Below, piece after piece: positions 51,490-60,224 of a stretch of 64,000 nt of DNA. The stretch lies in assembly GCA_027334565.1 (NCBI GenBank), contig DAHWUP010000004.1:36882-100881 (forward strand). Direction: 5' to 3'. The translations under genes were made by a program, and so were the position numbers. Positions within the stretch are counted from its first letter, which is position 1; every line of letters starts with the position of its first letter. The notes beneath the pieces are model-generated. The model saw only the letters and a list, made by a program, of their open reading frames with translations, was not told where the DNA came from and searched no databases. The DNA is from Candidatus Levyibacteriota bacterium. Lineage in GTDB: Bacteria; Patescibacteria; Microgenomatia; Levybacterales; UBA12049.

Positions 51490-52957
51490 ATATGCTCACA
51501 CCCCCTATGTTCATTTTTAAGTAGTACGAATTTAGGGAAAACGGGTACGAAGGGGCATTAGGCATTGTCACAATAAACTGCGGTTTCTCTCTTTTAAGCC
51601 CATCCAGAGTGTTGCTTAATCCGTCTTTATAGCCCGTGATATGATAGGCGACCGTGTATCTGCCCGGAGGCAGTTCGTGCAGGAGAAAATATACCTGGGG
51701 ATTATTGCCCCAAAGAAAGGTACTTTTATCTGAATTGCCATGTGAAATGATATAGTCTGCAATTTCATAATTTAGGGGAGTACTTCGATCAAAAAAACTT
51801 TGATATGCGGTGACGGTCTTGTTGGTTGTCAAAAATGAAAAGAAGTTTTGATAATAGGATAATATTTTTGTGTAAAATGTAAAATTTAAGACGACTATAA
51901 TAAAGGTCGCAAAAGTAAAAATTCCGGCCAGTTTGGAAAACCGTTTATTAAGCGCGAATAGTCCAATGATCAAGCAGAAGCTGGGCAATAAATTCAATAC
52001 GTAATGTGTGTAGGGTCTTTGCGAAAAAAATGCGTTGAACATGGAAAACGCCAGCCAAACCGATACGAAAATAAAATTCTTGTCGAATGTTTTTCTTTTC
52101 CAAAAAAAGAAAAGTAAAAATGAAAGAAGCAAGGAAAGCTTTAAAAGCAACAATCCCTGGGGAATTATGAACGTATTTCCGTAACCGACATAACCGACGT
52201 TATTAAAAAGAACAGCTCTTAGGAAATAGGATAAGGCACCTTTAACGGTAAAGAATATGGTCGTTAGTAATATCGGTACGGCAAAGAAAAGGGTGTAAGT
52301 GCCCAGTTTTATCAGTTCGTTTTGGATATAATGTTTTTTAAGTGTATCCTTTATTTTTTCCGGAAGGTCCAGAAATATAAGAAAAACAAAAAAGGCCGCA
52401 AAGTCGAATACAGCAACTACTTTCAGCAGAAACGAGATCCCCAAAATTAACCCCGACAGGGCGATCAACGGCAATCTTCGTTTCGCGGATTTTTCCTTAA
52501 TGGAGACCAGGATCAAGATCGCAGCGATAATATTGGGTAAAAGCATAAAATTTTCGGCATTAGCGATATTGCCTTCGATTAAAGGTAATCCGAACAGTAC
52601 CGCAAAGACGGCAGTGGCAAGATATACCGGTTTAAGTGAGGAAAGGACCCTTTTGGCCAGGACATAAAAAGCCCATACAGCAACTAGTCCGAAAATCAGC
52701 GACAGTAACCTTATGCCGAAAAGGTTGGAGTTCACAAAGCTATAAAGCAAATATAAAAGCGGGGGTTTATTGTCAAATATATCACGGTATAATAGTCTGC
52801 CTGCGTTAATCCCCATTCCCAGTACCTGATAAACCCCTTCGTCTCCATACCATTCCGGTTCAAAAAGAGATGGAAGTCTTAACAGGAAAAATAAAAATGA
52901 GATACCGATTAAAAACCAGAAACTAAAACTTTTTTCAAGCTTTGCCAGCATCTTCAT
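51470..52957 (-). CDS. GT39-like membrane glycosyltransferase
   Basis: 495 residues, about 11 membrane helices. The first external loop EPEWYGDEGVYQVLGMGINAGRLLYRDIFDNKPPLLY has the catalytic acidic residue and the KPP motif of the ArnT/PMT/GT39 families, which take a sugar from a polyprenyl-phosphate carrier. Acceptor unknown. It lies between a GT2 transferase and a TagO-like enzyme, in line with lipid-linked glycan building. Confidence 0.86.
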   Translation of the reverse strand: MKMLAKLEKSFSFWFLIGISFLFFLLRLPSLFEPEWYGDEGVYQVLGMGINAGRLLYRDIFDNKPPLLYLLYSFVNSNLFGIRLLSLIFGLVAVWAFYVLAKRVLSSLKPVYLATAVFAVLFGLPLIEGNIANAENFMLLPNIIAAILILVSIKEKSAKRRLPLIALSGLILGISFLLKVVAVFDFAAFFVFLIFLDLPEKIKDTLKKHYIQNELIKLGTYTLFFAVPILLTTIFFTVKGALSYFLRAVLFNNVGYVGYGNTFIIPQGLLLLKLSLLLSFLLFFFWKRKTFDKNFIFVSVWLAFSMFNAFFSQRPYTHYVLNLLPSFCLIIGLFALNKRFSKLAGIFTFATFIIVVLNFTFYTKILSYYQNFFSFLTTNKTVTAYQSFFDRSTPLNYEIADYIISHGNSDKSTFLWGNNPQVYFLLHELPPGRYTVAYHITGYKDGLSNTLDGLKREKPQFIVTMPNAPSYPFSLNSYYLKMNIGGVSIYAKSFK

Positions 52958-52959
52958 AA

Positions 52960-54453
52960 TTAAAGTTTTTCGGTCACTTTGTATTCTAATCTTTTACCCA
53001 GCATCAACTGGGTGTGTGAAATCAGGGCGGGAAGTGCAGAAAGAAAAAACCCAACAATAGGCAACAGTATGAATTCCAACGGGAATAATAACTGTTTCTT
53101 TTTGCTGGTTCTGTACCTTAATGAACGCTGTCTGTAATCTATGACAATCATTCCAAAAGTGGCCAATAGACAAAGGGTCAAGATAAGCCCGGCCAGACGC
53201 GGCAGATTATAGCCAAGCGTTGTTCTTGCAAATGAAGGATTGACAAAAGGCATGATATTCGCTGCCACTGTTATTATAAACCAATTCACCGGCCACAAAA
53301 AGTGATCGACCAGGACATTATAGATCATGATCGTTTTTCTTAGGAAAGGAACATTTGGAACCGTTAGCCACCATTTGATAAAGAGGCCGTCATCCGATGC
53401 GCCCCAACTCCATCGTCTTTCCTGCTGGTATTTATTATTAAGTGTCCTAAAGTAAGAAGATGAAAGCGGAGCATCCATAGATGTCTTTAAGAAGATCGGT
53501 TCCATGTAAACCTGTCCTTGTTTTTTGAAAAATGCCTTGAAAAAAATTCTGTAGTCCTCGGGTATCACATCCGTATCCCAGTATCCGATCTCATGCAATA
53601 ATTTCAGCGATAAAGAATAAGTAGAATTGGAGATCAGTCTATCTTTTTGTACCAGCAGGGCGGTTCTCCACAGGCTTCCGAAGAAGGAAATGATGCGAAT
53701 AGCGGCAGGCACCTGCCAGAAGTTGTTGTAATTCACGTTTGCGGATTGCCAGAATTTTAAATACTTGTGCTTATCCGTTAAAAACGCAAAAGTAAGGTAG
53801 GAAAAATATTGTGGATCAAAGATCGAGTCGGCATCCACGGAAGAGATGGTTGCATATTCATAATCTATTTTCCCGCTACGAACCAACCGTTTATAGGCCA
53901 TTTTCCCTCCATAAGCTTCGTTTGATGATTTTCCTTTTACCTCACCCTTGATATCGGGATGGAAGGTTGCAAAAATGTCGCCGAACTTATCCTTATATTC
54001 CCTGATTAACGCTTCCGCCCGTTCACTGGCTTCGGGTTCCCTTTTTTCCATCGCCAGGACGACATAAATTCTTCGAGTCGGAAAGGTCTGGTCAGCAAGA
54101 CTGCGTAAGGTTTCCCTTATTTTTTCCGTGGTTTCTTTATAATTAGGGATCACGGCGATATGGGTTACGTTCTCGAAATTTTCCAACGGTTTTGCATTTT
54201 CCAACCAATTCTCTTTTTCAGCCTGCTTGATTTTTCGGGAGGCGACAAAGGCGGTTAAGACCAGGGAGAAACTTCGATAGAACCAATAAACGTCAAAAAA
54301 CAGGATGAAGTAGGTTACTACCAGGGGAATAATGTACGAACCCCACACGGGGAAAAGGATCAACGACCACGAAAAAAAACCGGGCAGCATTTCCAGCGCC
54401 CGCTTGGACTTTAGAGGATAGCGGTTGAAGATTTTGTTAAAAAAGTCGGTCAT
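52960..54453 (-). CDS. Membrane family 2 glycosyltransferase
   Basis: 497 residues. Two or three membrane helices precede the GT-A domain, which has VIPNYKETTEKI (near 98), SSVDADSIFDPQ (DxD-like, near 203), PEDYRIFFKAF (near 290) and QERRWSWGASDD (QxxRW, near 340). Four to five helices follow. This is the plan of processive synthases such as BcsA and hyaluronan synthase, or of GT2 transferases with membrane pores; the product is unknown. It overlaps tatD by four bases. Confidence 0.88.
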   Translation of the reverse strand: MTDFFNKIFNRYPLKSKRALEMLPGFFSWSLILFPVWGSYIIPLVVTYFILFFDVYWFYRSFSLVLTAFVASRKIKQAEKENWLENAKPLENFENVTHIAVIPNYKETTEKIRETLRSLADQTFPTRRIYVVLAMEKREPEASERAEALIREYKDKFGDIFATFHPDIKGEVKGKSSNEAYGGKMAYKRLVRSGKIDYEYATISSVDADSIFDPQYFSYLTFAFLTDKHKYLKFWQSANVNYNNFWQVPAAIRIISFFGSLWRTALLVQKDRLISNSTYSLSLKLLHEIGYWDTDVIPEDYRIFFKAFFKKQGQVYMEPIFLKTSMDAPLSSSYFRTLNNKYQQERRWSWGASDDGLFIKWWLTVPNVPFLRKTIMIYNVLVDHFLWPVNWFIITVAANIMPFVNPSFARTTLGYNLPRLAGLILTLCLLATFGMIVIDYRQRSLRYRTSKKKQLLFPLEFILLPIVGFFLSALPALISHTQLMLGKRLEYKVTEKL

Positions 54454-55244
54454 ATTTTAAACAAGTTACGTACGTTTTCGGTCGTAATTTTTTCTACTTT
54501 TTCAAAAGGGGCATTTTTAATTTTGCCTATAAATTCGCCTACAATTATAACATAGGACGGTTCATTTCTGCCACCACGATAGGGAACAGGTGTTAGATAC
54601 GGCGAATCGGTTTCGCAAACGATTCGATCAAGCGGCGTAAGGCTTATAAGCCGCGCGGATTCTACCGTCTCGCCCGGCGCCAAGCCCTTATAGGTTATAT
54701 TTCCGTCGTAACCGACATAAAAACCAAGCTCGAGCAAATTTTTCAATACGTCTTCGGTTGAGGCAAAGCAGTGAAACATACCGGGCGTTTTACGTAAAAG
54801 ATTTTTGTGGTGTTTTAGAATTTCGATAACATCTTTTCCCGCATGACGGTTGTGGATCTGAAGAGGAAGCTCGAGTTCGTGAGCCAGCTGAATTTGGGCT
54901 TCAAAAACCTTCGCCTGTATTTTGGGATCGACGACGTCGTTAGATGTATAACTGTAATAATCCATCCCGATTTCGCCGATGCCTATAACTTTGTCATTTT
55001 TTCCCAAGTTTATTAATTCTTTTTCCCAATCGTTTTCCAGTTTGTCCGCGTGATACGGGTGAATACCGATCACCGCGTAGAGGTTCTCATGATTGTTTGC
55101 CAGCTCTACCGCTTTTCTGCTGGATTCAAGACTTGTCCCGACATTTATTATTTTTTCAACACCCTTTTGACCGGCCCTTTTAATTACGTCATCAATATCG
55201 TTTTCAAACGCGTGGAAATTTAGATGGCAATGAACATCGATCAT
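54450..55244 (-). CDS. tatD: TatD-family metal-dependent deoxyribonuclease
   Basis: 264 residues of the amidohydrolase barrel. Metal ligands are seen in DVHCHLNF (near 3-10), GEIGMDYY (Glu near 93), QIHNRHAG (near 130), MFHCFAST (near 155) and CETDSPYLTPVPYRG (near 207). It starts at the ATG at 55244; a longer reading of seven codons is less likely. Probably acts in DNA repair or 3' trimming. Cytoplasmic. Confidence 0.92.
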   Translation of the reverse strand: MIDVHCHLNFHAFENDIDDVIKRAGQKGVEKIINVGTSLESSRKAVELANNHENLYAVIGIHPYHADKLENDWEKELINLGKNDKVIGIGEIGMDYYSYTSNDVVDPKIQAKVFEAQIQLAHELELPLQIHNRHAGKDVIEILKHHKNLLRKTPGMFHCFASTEDVLKNLLELGFYVGYDGNITYKGLAPGETVESARLISLTPLDRIVCETDSPYLTPVPYRGGRNEPSYVIIVGEFIGKIKNAPFEKVEKITTENVRNLFKI

Positions 55245-55265
55245 AAACACAAGGGCAAAGATCAT

Positions 55266-55487
55266 TCAAACATAAAAACTGTCTTTACCGTGATTTCTTA
55301 TCTTTAGACTCATTAGTTTAGGGGAAGCAGTGCTTAACATTATCAAGCCGGGTTTATTCGGAATGGCTGTTGCGGGGTTGGCAGCCGGACCGGCCGAAGT
55401 CGTGGTAGTAGTGTTTACGAATGTAAAAAACGGATTTAAGAAAAAAGTTGCGAAAAGAAAAGTGAGCAGCTCTAAAAGCCTATTCAT
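55266..55487 (-). CDS. Small secreted or membrane protein, unknown
   Basis: 73 residues with a hydrophobic start (about 4-25) that could be a signal peptide or anchor, a Thr/Ala/Pro-rich middle and a short basic end. No family recognised. The support is a TAAACT box exactly six bases before the ATG, as at other genes here, and the tight 21-base gap to tatD. A spurious frame remains possible. Confidence 0.5.
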   Translation of the reverse strand: MNRLLELLTFLFATFFLNPFFTFVNTTTTTSAGPAANPATAIPNKPGLIMLSTASPKLMSLKIRNHGKDSFYV

Positions 55488-55509
55488 TGAATTAGTTTAG
55501 CACAAAATT

Positions 55510-56601
55510 TTACTGCTCCCAAGGAAATTCTTCGCGTCCGAAATGTCCGTAGACCGAGGTCGGAAGATAAATCGGTCGTTGTAAATCCAGATCCCGGATA
55601 ATTCCCGAAACTGAGGTGTCCAAGATCTTTGACATGTAACTTCTGATAATTTTAACAGAAGTTTTTTCCGTTCCGAAGGTTTCAACCTCCAGCATAACCG
55701 GCTTTTTCGCTCCGATAAAATATGCCAGTCTGACCTCTGCTTTATCGGCCAGACCTTCCCTGACGATATGTTTTGCCAAGTATCTTGCGGCATAGGCTCC
55801 CGACCTGTCGACTTTGGTAGGGTCTTTGCCGGAGAAAGCTCCGCCGCCAACTCTGGCATAACCTCCATAAGTGTCGACGATAATTTTTCTTCCTGTAAGT
55901 CCGGCGTCGGATGCCGGTCCCGGCATGTGCCAAACGCCGGTGCCGTTGACTATGAAATCCTTTTTCGAAACTCTGAAGCCGAATTCATCCAATACTTTTT
56001 GAACGACCTCTTTGAATAAATAATTTTTTACTTCGTTTAACGTTTTATCTTCGTCATGCGGTACGGCGATCACAACCTGTCTTATTTTTTTAGGTTCATT
56101 GTTCCTGTATTCAATGGAAACCTGGGTCTTGCCGTCCGGACGAAGAAAGGAAAAATCATTCATTTTAACCTCATCCAGTTTTTGGGCAAGCTTGTGGGCG
56201 ATGGCTATCGGCATGGGCATTAAGGTCTTGGTTTCTTTGCAGGCAAAACCGAACATCATTCCCTGATCTCCCGCGCCCCCCGTTTCGACCCCTTCATAAA
56301 TTTCCGGCGATTGTTCATGGATGTCAATATCTATCGGAGAAAGGTAAGTAAAGTTGAACTGCGGATCGGTGTATCCAAGGTCCTTGATCCTTTTCCGGGC
56401 GATTTTCTCATAGTCTATTTTGGCAGAAGTCGATACCTCGCCTACGATGATCACCTTATTAAACGCCACCATGGTTTCGATTGCGGTCCGTCCGCTTCGG
56501 TCGTGTCGAAGAACTTCGTCTAAAAGCGCGTCGCTAATCGAGTCGCAGATTTTGTCCGGATGTCCGGCGCATACAGATTCGGATGTAAACGTATAATCCA
56601 T
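55510..56601 (-). CDS. metK: S-adenosylmethionine synthetase
   Basis: Makes SAM from methionine and ATP. 363 residues. Motifs: ESVCAGHPDKICDSISDA (near 7-24), ETGGAGDQGMMFGFA (near 106-120), DAGLTGRKIIVDTYGG (near 231) and GGGAFSGKDPTKVDRSGAY (near 252). Just before the DAG motif, the usual GRFVIGGP is replaced by GVWHMPGP, an unusual variant. The gene is controlled by a SAM riboswitch directly upstream and read from a GGAGAGG ribosome site inside the riboswitch hairpin. Confidence 0.96.
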   Translation of the reverse strand: MDYTFTSESVCAGHPDKICDSISDALLDEVLRHDRSGRTAIETMVAFNKVIIVGEVSTSAKIDYEKIARKRIKDLGYTDPQFNFTYLSPIDIDIHEQSPEIYEGVETGGAGDQGMMFGFACKETKTLMPMPIAIAHKLAQKLDEVKMNDFSFLRPDGKTQVSIEYRNNEPKKIRQVVIAVPHDEDKTLNEVKNYLFKEVVQKVLDEFGFRVSKKDFIVNGTGVWHMPGPASDAGLTGRKIIVDTYGGYARVGGGAFSGKDPTKVDRSGAYAARYLAKHIVREGLADKAEVRLAYFIGAKKPVMLEVETFGTEKTSVKIIRSYMSKILDTSVSGIIRDLDLQRPIYLPTSVYGHFGREEFPWEQ

Positions 56602-56745
56602 AAAAAAACCTCTCCTTCAAGGAAAGGTATCCGACTTGTCTTAAGGCGTTTTAGCTTTAAGACCTCATCTTCCTTCCCGGAATGGCACCGTTAGTCTTTC
56701 GGTTGCCGTCCTGTCGGTACATAACAGGATCTCTTGATGAATTAA
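56602..56745 (-). promoter_or_regulatory. SAM-I (S-box) riboswitch controlling metK
   Basis: On the minus strand the order is CATCAAGAG, CGGCAACCG, CGGTGCCA, TTCC and AGATGAG (about 56740-56663): the conserved SAM-I core with its closing P1. The platform ends in ACCTTTCC, loop TTGAA, GGAGAGGT, followed by seven T that run into the metK ATG. As at 1010-1035, the 3' arm is the ribosome site. The aptamer begins at the stop codon of 56742-57407, so the message probably comes from an upstream promoter. Confidence 0.9.
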
Positions 56746-57407
56746 TGCCCGCTCTGTTTTAAGGCATTTTCGCAAGCTGCTTTGGTGGTCGGATCAGCAA
56801 TTTGACTGCACGGGTCTGCGGCGGGGGTGGTCTGCGTTTGAACCTGCGATGTCCCGGTCGTTTTTGGCGCCATCAGGGAGGTTATGTCGGTGAATTTGAC
56901 GTTGGTCGGTAAGGTGAACAGCGAAGGATCGACGTTCCATGGAGAGCAGCTGTAATTTACTTTCTGGTTTGGATCTACATACTGTGATGCCTGTTTGTTT
57001 TGGGCAAGCTGTTCCAAGGATACGGTCATCTTTACTCCTGTCGACAGAGTACCGCCCCAAATGTAACTGGTGTTGCCCTCTTTTATCATGCTGGTTTGTT
57101 GAGTATTACCGCCGCTGGTTACGCTGAAATCCGCTCTGATATTTTGCCCGCTCACGTATACGGTTCCGGCCGTGGCGCCGTTGGCAACTTCGGTTTTAAA
57201 GGTGCAGCGTAAATTCTTTCCCATTTTAACCAGATCGAGTAATGATTCTGCGGTTTGCTGAGGTGTTTTTGTCGGTTGGAGATTGGTTTGGTTAGCGGTC
57301 TTTTGGGAGTTGCCCGTACTTTTATGCAACAACATATATCCTCCGCCGCCGGCCAATAGCAATATGATGATTACAACTAAAGCAATTACTAAATTTTTGT
57401 TGGTCAT
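56742..57407 (-). CDS. Membrane-anchored hypothetical protein
   Basis: 221 residues: N-terminal membrane helix (about 5-26), a Lys/Gln/Thr linker, an external domain with a few cysteines (about 55-180; LRCTFKTE, VNYSCSPWN) and a Thr/Pro/Gln linker to a cysteine-containing end (ADPCSQIADPTTKAACENAL). The plan resembles short-repeat or LolA-like surface proteins of CPR, but I cannot name a family. TATATT lies seven bases before the ATG. The SAM riboswitch begins right after its stop. Confidence 0.75.
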   Translation of the reverse strand: MTNKNLVIALVVIIILLLAGGGGYMLLHKSTGNSQKTANQTNLQPTKTPQQTAESLLDLVKMGKNLRCTFKTEVANGATAGTVYVSGQNIRADFSVTSGGNTQQTSMIKEGNTSYIWGGTLSTGVKMTVSLEQLAQNKQASQYVDPNQKVNYSCSPWNVDPSLFTLPTNVKFTDITSLMAPKTTGTSQVQTQTTPAADPCSQIADPTTKAACENALKQSGH

Positions 57408-57455
57408 TACGCTTAATATAGCACTAATTTAACGTATGTCAATAATTGATTTTAA

Positions 57456-58025
57456 TCAAATTTTCAGCTTCTTTTCCCATTTGATGTTACCGATCAATAT
57501 TACGATCGCAAAACCTGAAAGCTCAAACAACAGTATGCCCAGGTTGGAGATATGGTTTGAAAAAACGTCTTCGATTTTCATATATACAATATGTGTCGCG
57601 GTAACCCAAAAAAAATAACTAAAAAGTCTGCCGATAAAAAAGCTGGCAGCCAAAATCGAAATTTTCATTCTTGTTAAGCCCGCCGTAATATAAACATAGT
57701 TTGAGGATATCGGGAAAAAAGCGTAAGTTAAAAAAAGGGGAATGGAAAGTCTCCTTTTTTTATCCAAAAATCTTCCGAGCGAATCGTAATTTTTCAATAT
57801 TTTCTGGGAGAAGATTTTTCTGAAGTGTCGTTTGGAAATAAAATATAATGTTATCCTTCCCAGAGTTGCAAAAACAGCTCCTACGACAACCGTTGGCATA
57901 AGCGGGGTATGGAGGTGGATATAATAGAATGCGAGCACGATCCACGTGGGCGGCATGAGTGCGGGGACAACGTTGATGCAATAAACAAGTATCGCCAGTA
58001 AGCTAAGAATTACCAGATATTCCAT
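57456..58025 (-). CDS. DedA/VTT-domain membrane protein
   Basis: 189 residues, five membrane helices. The VTT (SNARE-associated) pattern is visible in FFPISSNYVYITAGLTRMKISILAASFFIGRL (near 115-146), and a re-entrant-like first part has VPALMPPTWIV. Family members move polyprenyl phosphate or phospholipids across the membrane. It starts seven bases after metG, so it is probably in that operon. Confidence 0.84.
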   Translation of the reverse strand: MEYLVILSLLAILVYCINVVPALMPPTWIVLAFYYIHLHTPLMPTVVVGAVFATLGRITLYFISKRHFRKIFSQKILKNYDSLGRFLDKKRRLSIPLFLTYAFFPISSNYVYITAGLTRMKISILAASFFIGRLFSYFFWVTATHIVYMKIEDVFSNHISNLGILLFELSGFAIVILIGNIKWEKKLKI

Positions 58026-58032
58026 AAAACTA

Positions 58033-59484
58033 TTAAATAATTCTCGGAAACAAAGGTTTACCCGAAATGATCTCCGGCGCTTCGAACTGGTTTTTGATTA
58101 TTTCCGCGGTATCGGGCATAAACGGAATTATCAAGATCGCAATCTCCTGGATTTGTTCTACCGCATGTGCCAAAACGCTTTCGATATTTTGCAGTTTTTT
58201 ATCACCTTCGGGCAATTTTAGTAATTCCCAGGGTTTTTCTTCGTTGATATACCTGTCAAGATTTGTGATTTTTTCCCAGACGAGGCTTAGGGTTTCGTTA
58301 AATTTATATTCCGAGATCAACCTGTCATAGCGTTTCTTTTCCATAATAATATGTCCGCTTTTTCGGGTCGAGGTTTGTCTGAATCTGGCGGTTTCACAAA
58401 GTTTGGCAACGCGGGCCACCAGGTTACCCAGACCGTTGGCCAAGTCGCCGTTATATGCCTGCACCAATTTTTCTTCCGAGATATCACTATCCTCGGTCAA
58501 AACCGTGTAACGCAGAAGGTAATACCTTAGCGCATCCGCTCCGTATTTATCGACCCAGTCCGAAGGGCGGATGATGTTACCTAAAGATTTACTGATTTTT
58601 TCTCCGTTTAGTGTCAGAAATCCGTTCACCAGAATTGTTTTGGGCGGTTCTATGCCGGCCGACCTAAGCATTGCCGGCCAAAGCAACGAATGCCATCTTA
58701 AATTGTCTTTTCCCAAAATATGTACATCTGCCGGCCAAAATTTGGCAAAGAATTTATTGTTCTCCAGGAATCCTACCCCGGTTAAGTAATTTATCAGCGC
58801 GTCAAACCAGACATAGATCACCTGATCGGGATCGCCGGGTACCGGAATTCCCCAGCTGAAATTTGTCCTGGAGATCGGGATATCGTTTATCTCTTTAGCG
58901 AAGCTTAGCATTTCGTTCGCGCGATGGCGGGGAAAGATGAATTCCGGATTATTTTTGATGTGCCCGATCAGGAAATCTTTATATTTGGACCAGCGGAAAA
59001 AATAATTTTCTTCCGAAATTTTCTTTATGACAAGATTCGGGTGTAACGGGCATCTGCCTTTTACAAGTTCCTTTTCGGTGTAATATGCTTCACAACCTTC
59101 ACAGTAAAGCCCCGTATATCTATCCAGGTAGATGTCTCCGCTTTTATTAACCCTTTTCCAGATCTCCTGGGCAACTTTTAAGTGGTCAGGATCGGTGGTA
59201 CGAATGAACCGGTCGTATGAGATATTTAATGAATCCTGTTGTCGTTGGTCAGTTTTCGCAATTTTATCGGCGAACGCTTGGGTATCAAGTCCTGCTTCTT
59301 TGGCCGCTTTCTCAGCCTTTTGTCCGTATTCGTCGGTTCCGGTCAGAAAAAAAACGTTTTCCTTGCCAAGCTTTGTACGGTAATAGCGCGCCAAAACGTC
59401 GGCAGCGATTTTTTGGAACGCATGGCCTACGTGAATTGTATCGTTCACGTAATCGATTGCGGTAGTAATATAGAACTTATTCAT
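58033..59484 (-). CDS. metG: Methionyl-tRNA synthetase
   Basis: 483 residues, class I. HIGH is VGHAFQKIAAD (near 18), the zinc knuckle is CEGCEAYYTEKELVKGRCPLH (near 128-148, the CxxC...CxxH type), and KMSKS is EKISKSLGN (near 300). There is no C-terminal tRNA-binding EMAP domain. I start at the ATG at 59484; TATAAT lies ten bases before it, inside the longer open frame. It charges the Met tRNAs at 6795 and 7656. Confidence 0.95.
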   Translation of the reverse strand: MNKFYITTAIDYVNDTIHVGHAFQKIAADVLARYYRTKLGKENVFFLTGTDEYGQKAEKAAKEAGLDTQAFADKIAKTDQRQQDSLNISYDRFIRTTDPDHLKVAQEIWKRVNKSGDIYLDRYTGLYCEGCEAYYTEKELVKGRCPLHPNLVIKKISEENYFFRWSKYKDFLIGHIKNNPEFIFPRHRANEMLSFAKEINDIPISRTNFSWGIPVPGDPDQVIYVWFDALINYLTGVGFLENNKFFAKFWPADVHILGKDNLRWHSLLWPAMLRSAGIEPPKTILVNGFLTLNGEKISKSLGNIIRPSDWVDKYGADALRYYLLRYTVLTEDSDISEEKLVQAYNGDLANGLGNLVARVAKLCETARFRQTSTRKSGHIIMEKKRYDRLISEYKFNETLSLVWEKITNLDRYINEEKPWELLKLPEGDKKLQNIESVLAHAVEQIQEIAILIIPFMPDTAEIIKNQFEAPEIISGKPLFPRII

Positions 59485-59506
59485 AGCCAGGGAAATTATA
59501 TCAGAA

Positions 59507-59842
59507 TTATTTCCGTTTGACGAAAAAAAGCTCAAGGCAGCCGAATAAAATGATCAACATCACCAAAAAAAACGGGTGCGTCAGCCCGCTTAACCTTAGC
59601 AACAAGTAAGTAGCTGCAAAGAATCCCGCAAACAGCCCCCGTCTTCTGCTGGCAAAAAGGACGTCAAACAAAAAATAGAGGAAAACAAACAGTAAAACAA
59701 AAAAAACAGGGATGATTTGAAGGCTATAGTTATAAATTGAAAATTGAAAATCCGGCGGATAGTTAATTATTAAATACATCAAACATCCAAGGGACACGAA
59801 ACCGAGTAAAAGTTCGAAAAAACTCCTTTTCTTCCTTCGCAT
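59507..59842 (-). CDS. Small membrane protein
   Basis: 111 residues, four hydrophobic helices, basic start MRRKKR and end VKRK. No family recognised. It ends 22 bases before metG and is divergent from the csoR operon. Function unknown. Confidence 0.68.
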   Translation of the reverse strand: MRRKKRSFFELLLGFVSLGCLMYLIINYPPDFQFSIYNYSLQIIPVFFVLLFVFLYFLFDVLFASRRRGLFAGFFAATYLLLRLSGLTHPFFLVMLIILFGCLELFFVKRK

Positions 59843-59878
59843 GAGTTAAGTTTAGCACAAAGGGTATGCGAGCGACCC

Positions 59879-59926
59879 TTGACAGTCGGCTTTCGCTATC
59901 CTACTATATCTCCAGGGGAGAGATAT
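59879..59926 (+). promoter_or_regulatory. csoR promoter with overlapping operator
   Basis: TTGACA (59879-59884), 17 bases, TACTAT (59902-59907). A palindrome, ATATCTC-N7-GAGATAT (59906-59926), with a CC/GG-rich centre covers the expected start of transcription. This fits CsoR/FrmR operators, which have AT-rich ends and G/C tracts. A second inverted repeat, AAGGGT-N9-ACCCTT, touches the -35 box. Binding of the CsoR encoded next would block the operon. Confidence 0.7.
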
Positions 59927-59951
59927 CCTTCGGCAGTTTGGGAATTTTAAT

Positions 59952-60224
59952 ATGGCATACAGACCGAAAAGTGTACAAGAGAGAATTTCGCACCGCTTAA
60001 AGATTTCCAAAGGTCAGCTTGAAAAAGTCATTCAGATGGTCGAAGATGACAAGTACTGTATAGATATTTTGCATCAGTCGCAGGCAATCCAGGCCGCACT
60101 CAGGCGGACTGACTCGATCATCTTGGAAAACCATCTGAAGACCTGCGTTGCCGATTCGTTCAAAAAAGGCAACAAGAACGAAGCGATCAAAGAAGTGATG
60201 GAAGTTTTTGCAAAATATGAATAA
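59952..60224 (+). CDS. csoR: CsoR/FrmR-family metal-sensing repressor
   Basis: 90 residues, all helical. The copper-type ligand set is present: Cys in DKYCIDILHQ (near 36), His in ENHLKTC (near 61) and Cys four residues later. The Cys-His-Cys set favours Cu(I) over formaldehyde or sulfide sensing, although other metals are possible. Metal binding releases the operator, which lies at 59906-59926. The stop overlaps the next gene by eight bases. Confidence 0.9.
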   Translation: MAYRPKSVQERISHRLKISKGQLEKVIQMVEDDKYCIDILHQSQAIQAALRRTDSIILENHLKTCVADSFKKGNKNEAIKEVMEVFAKYE

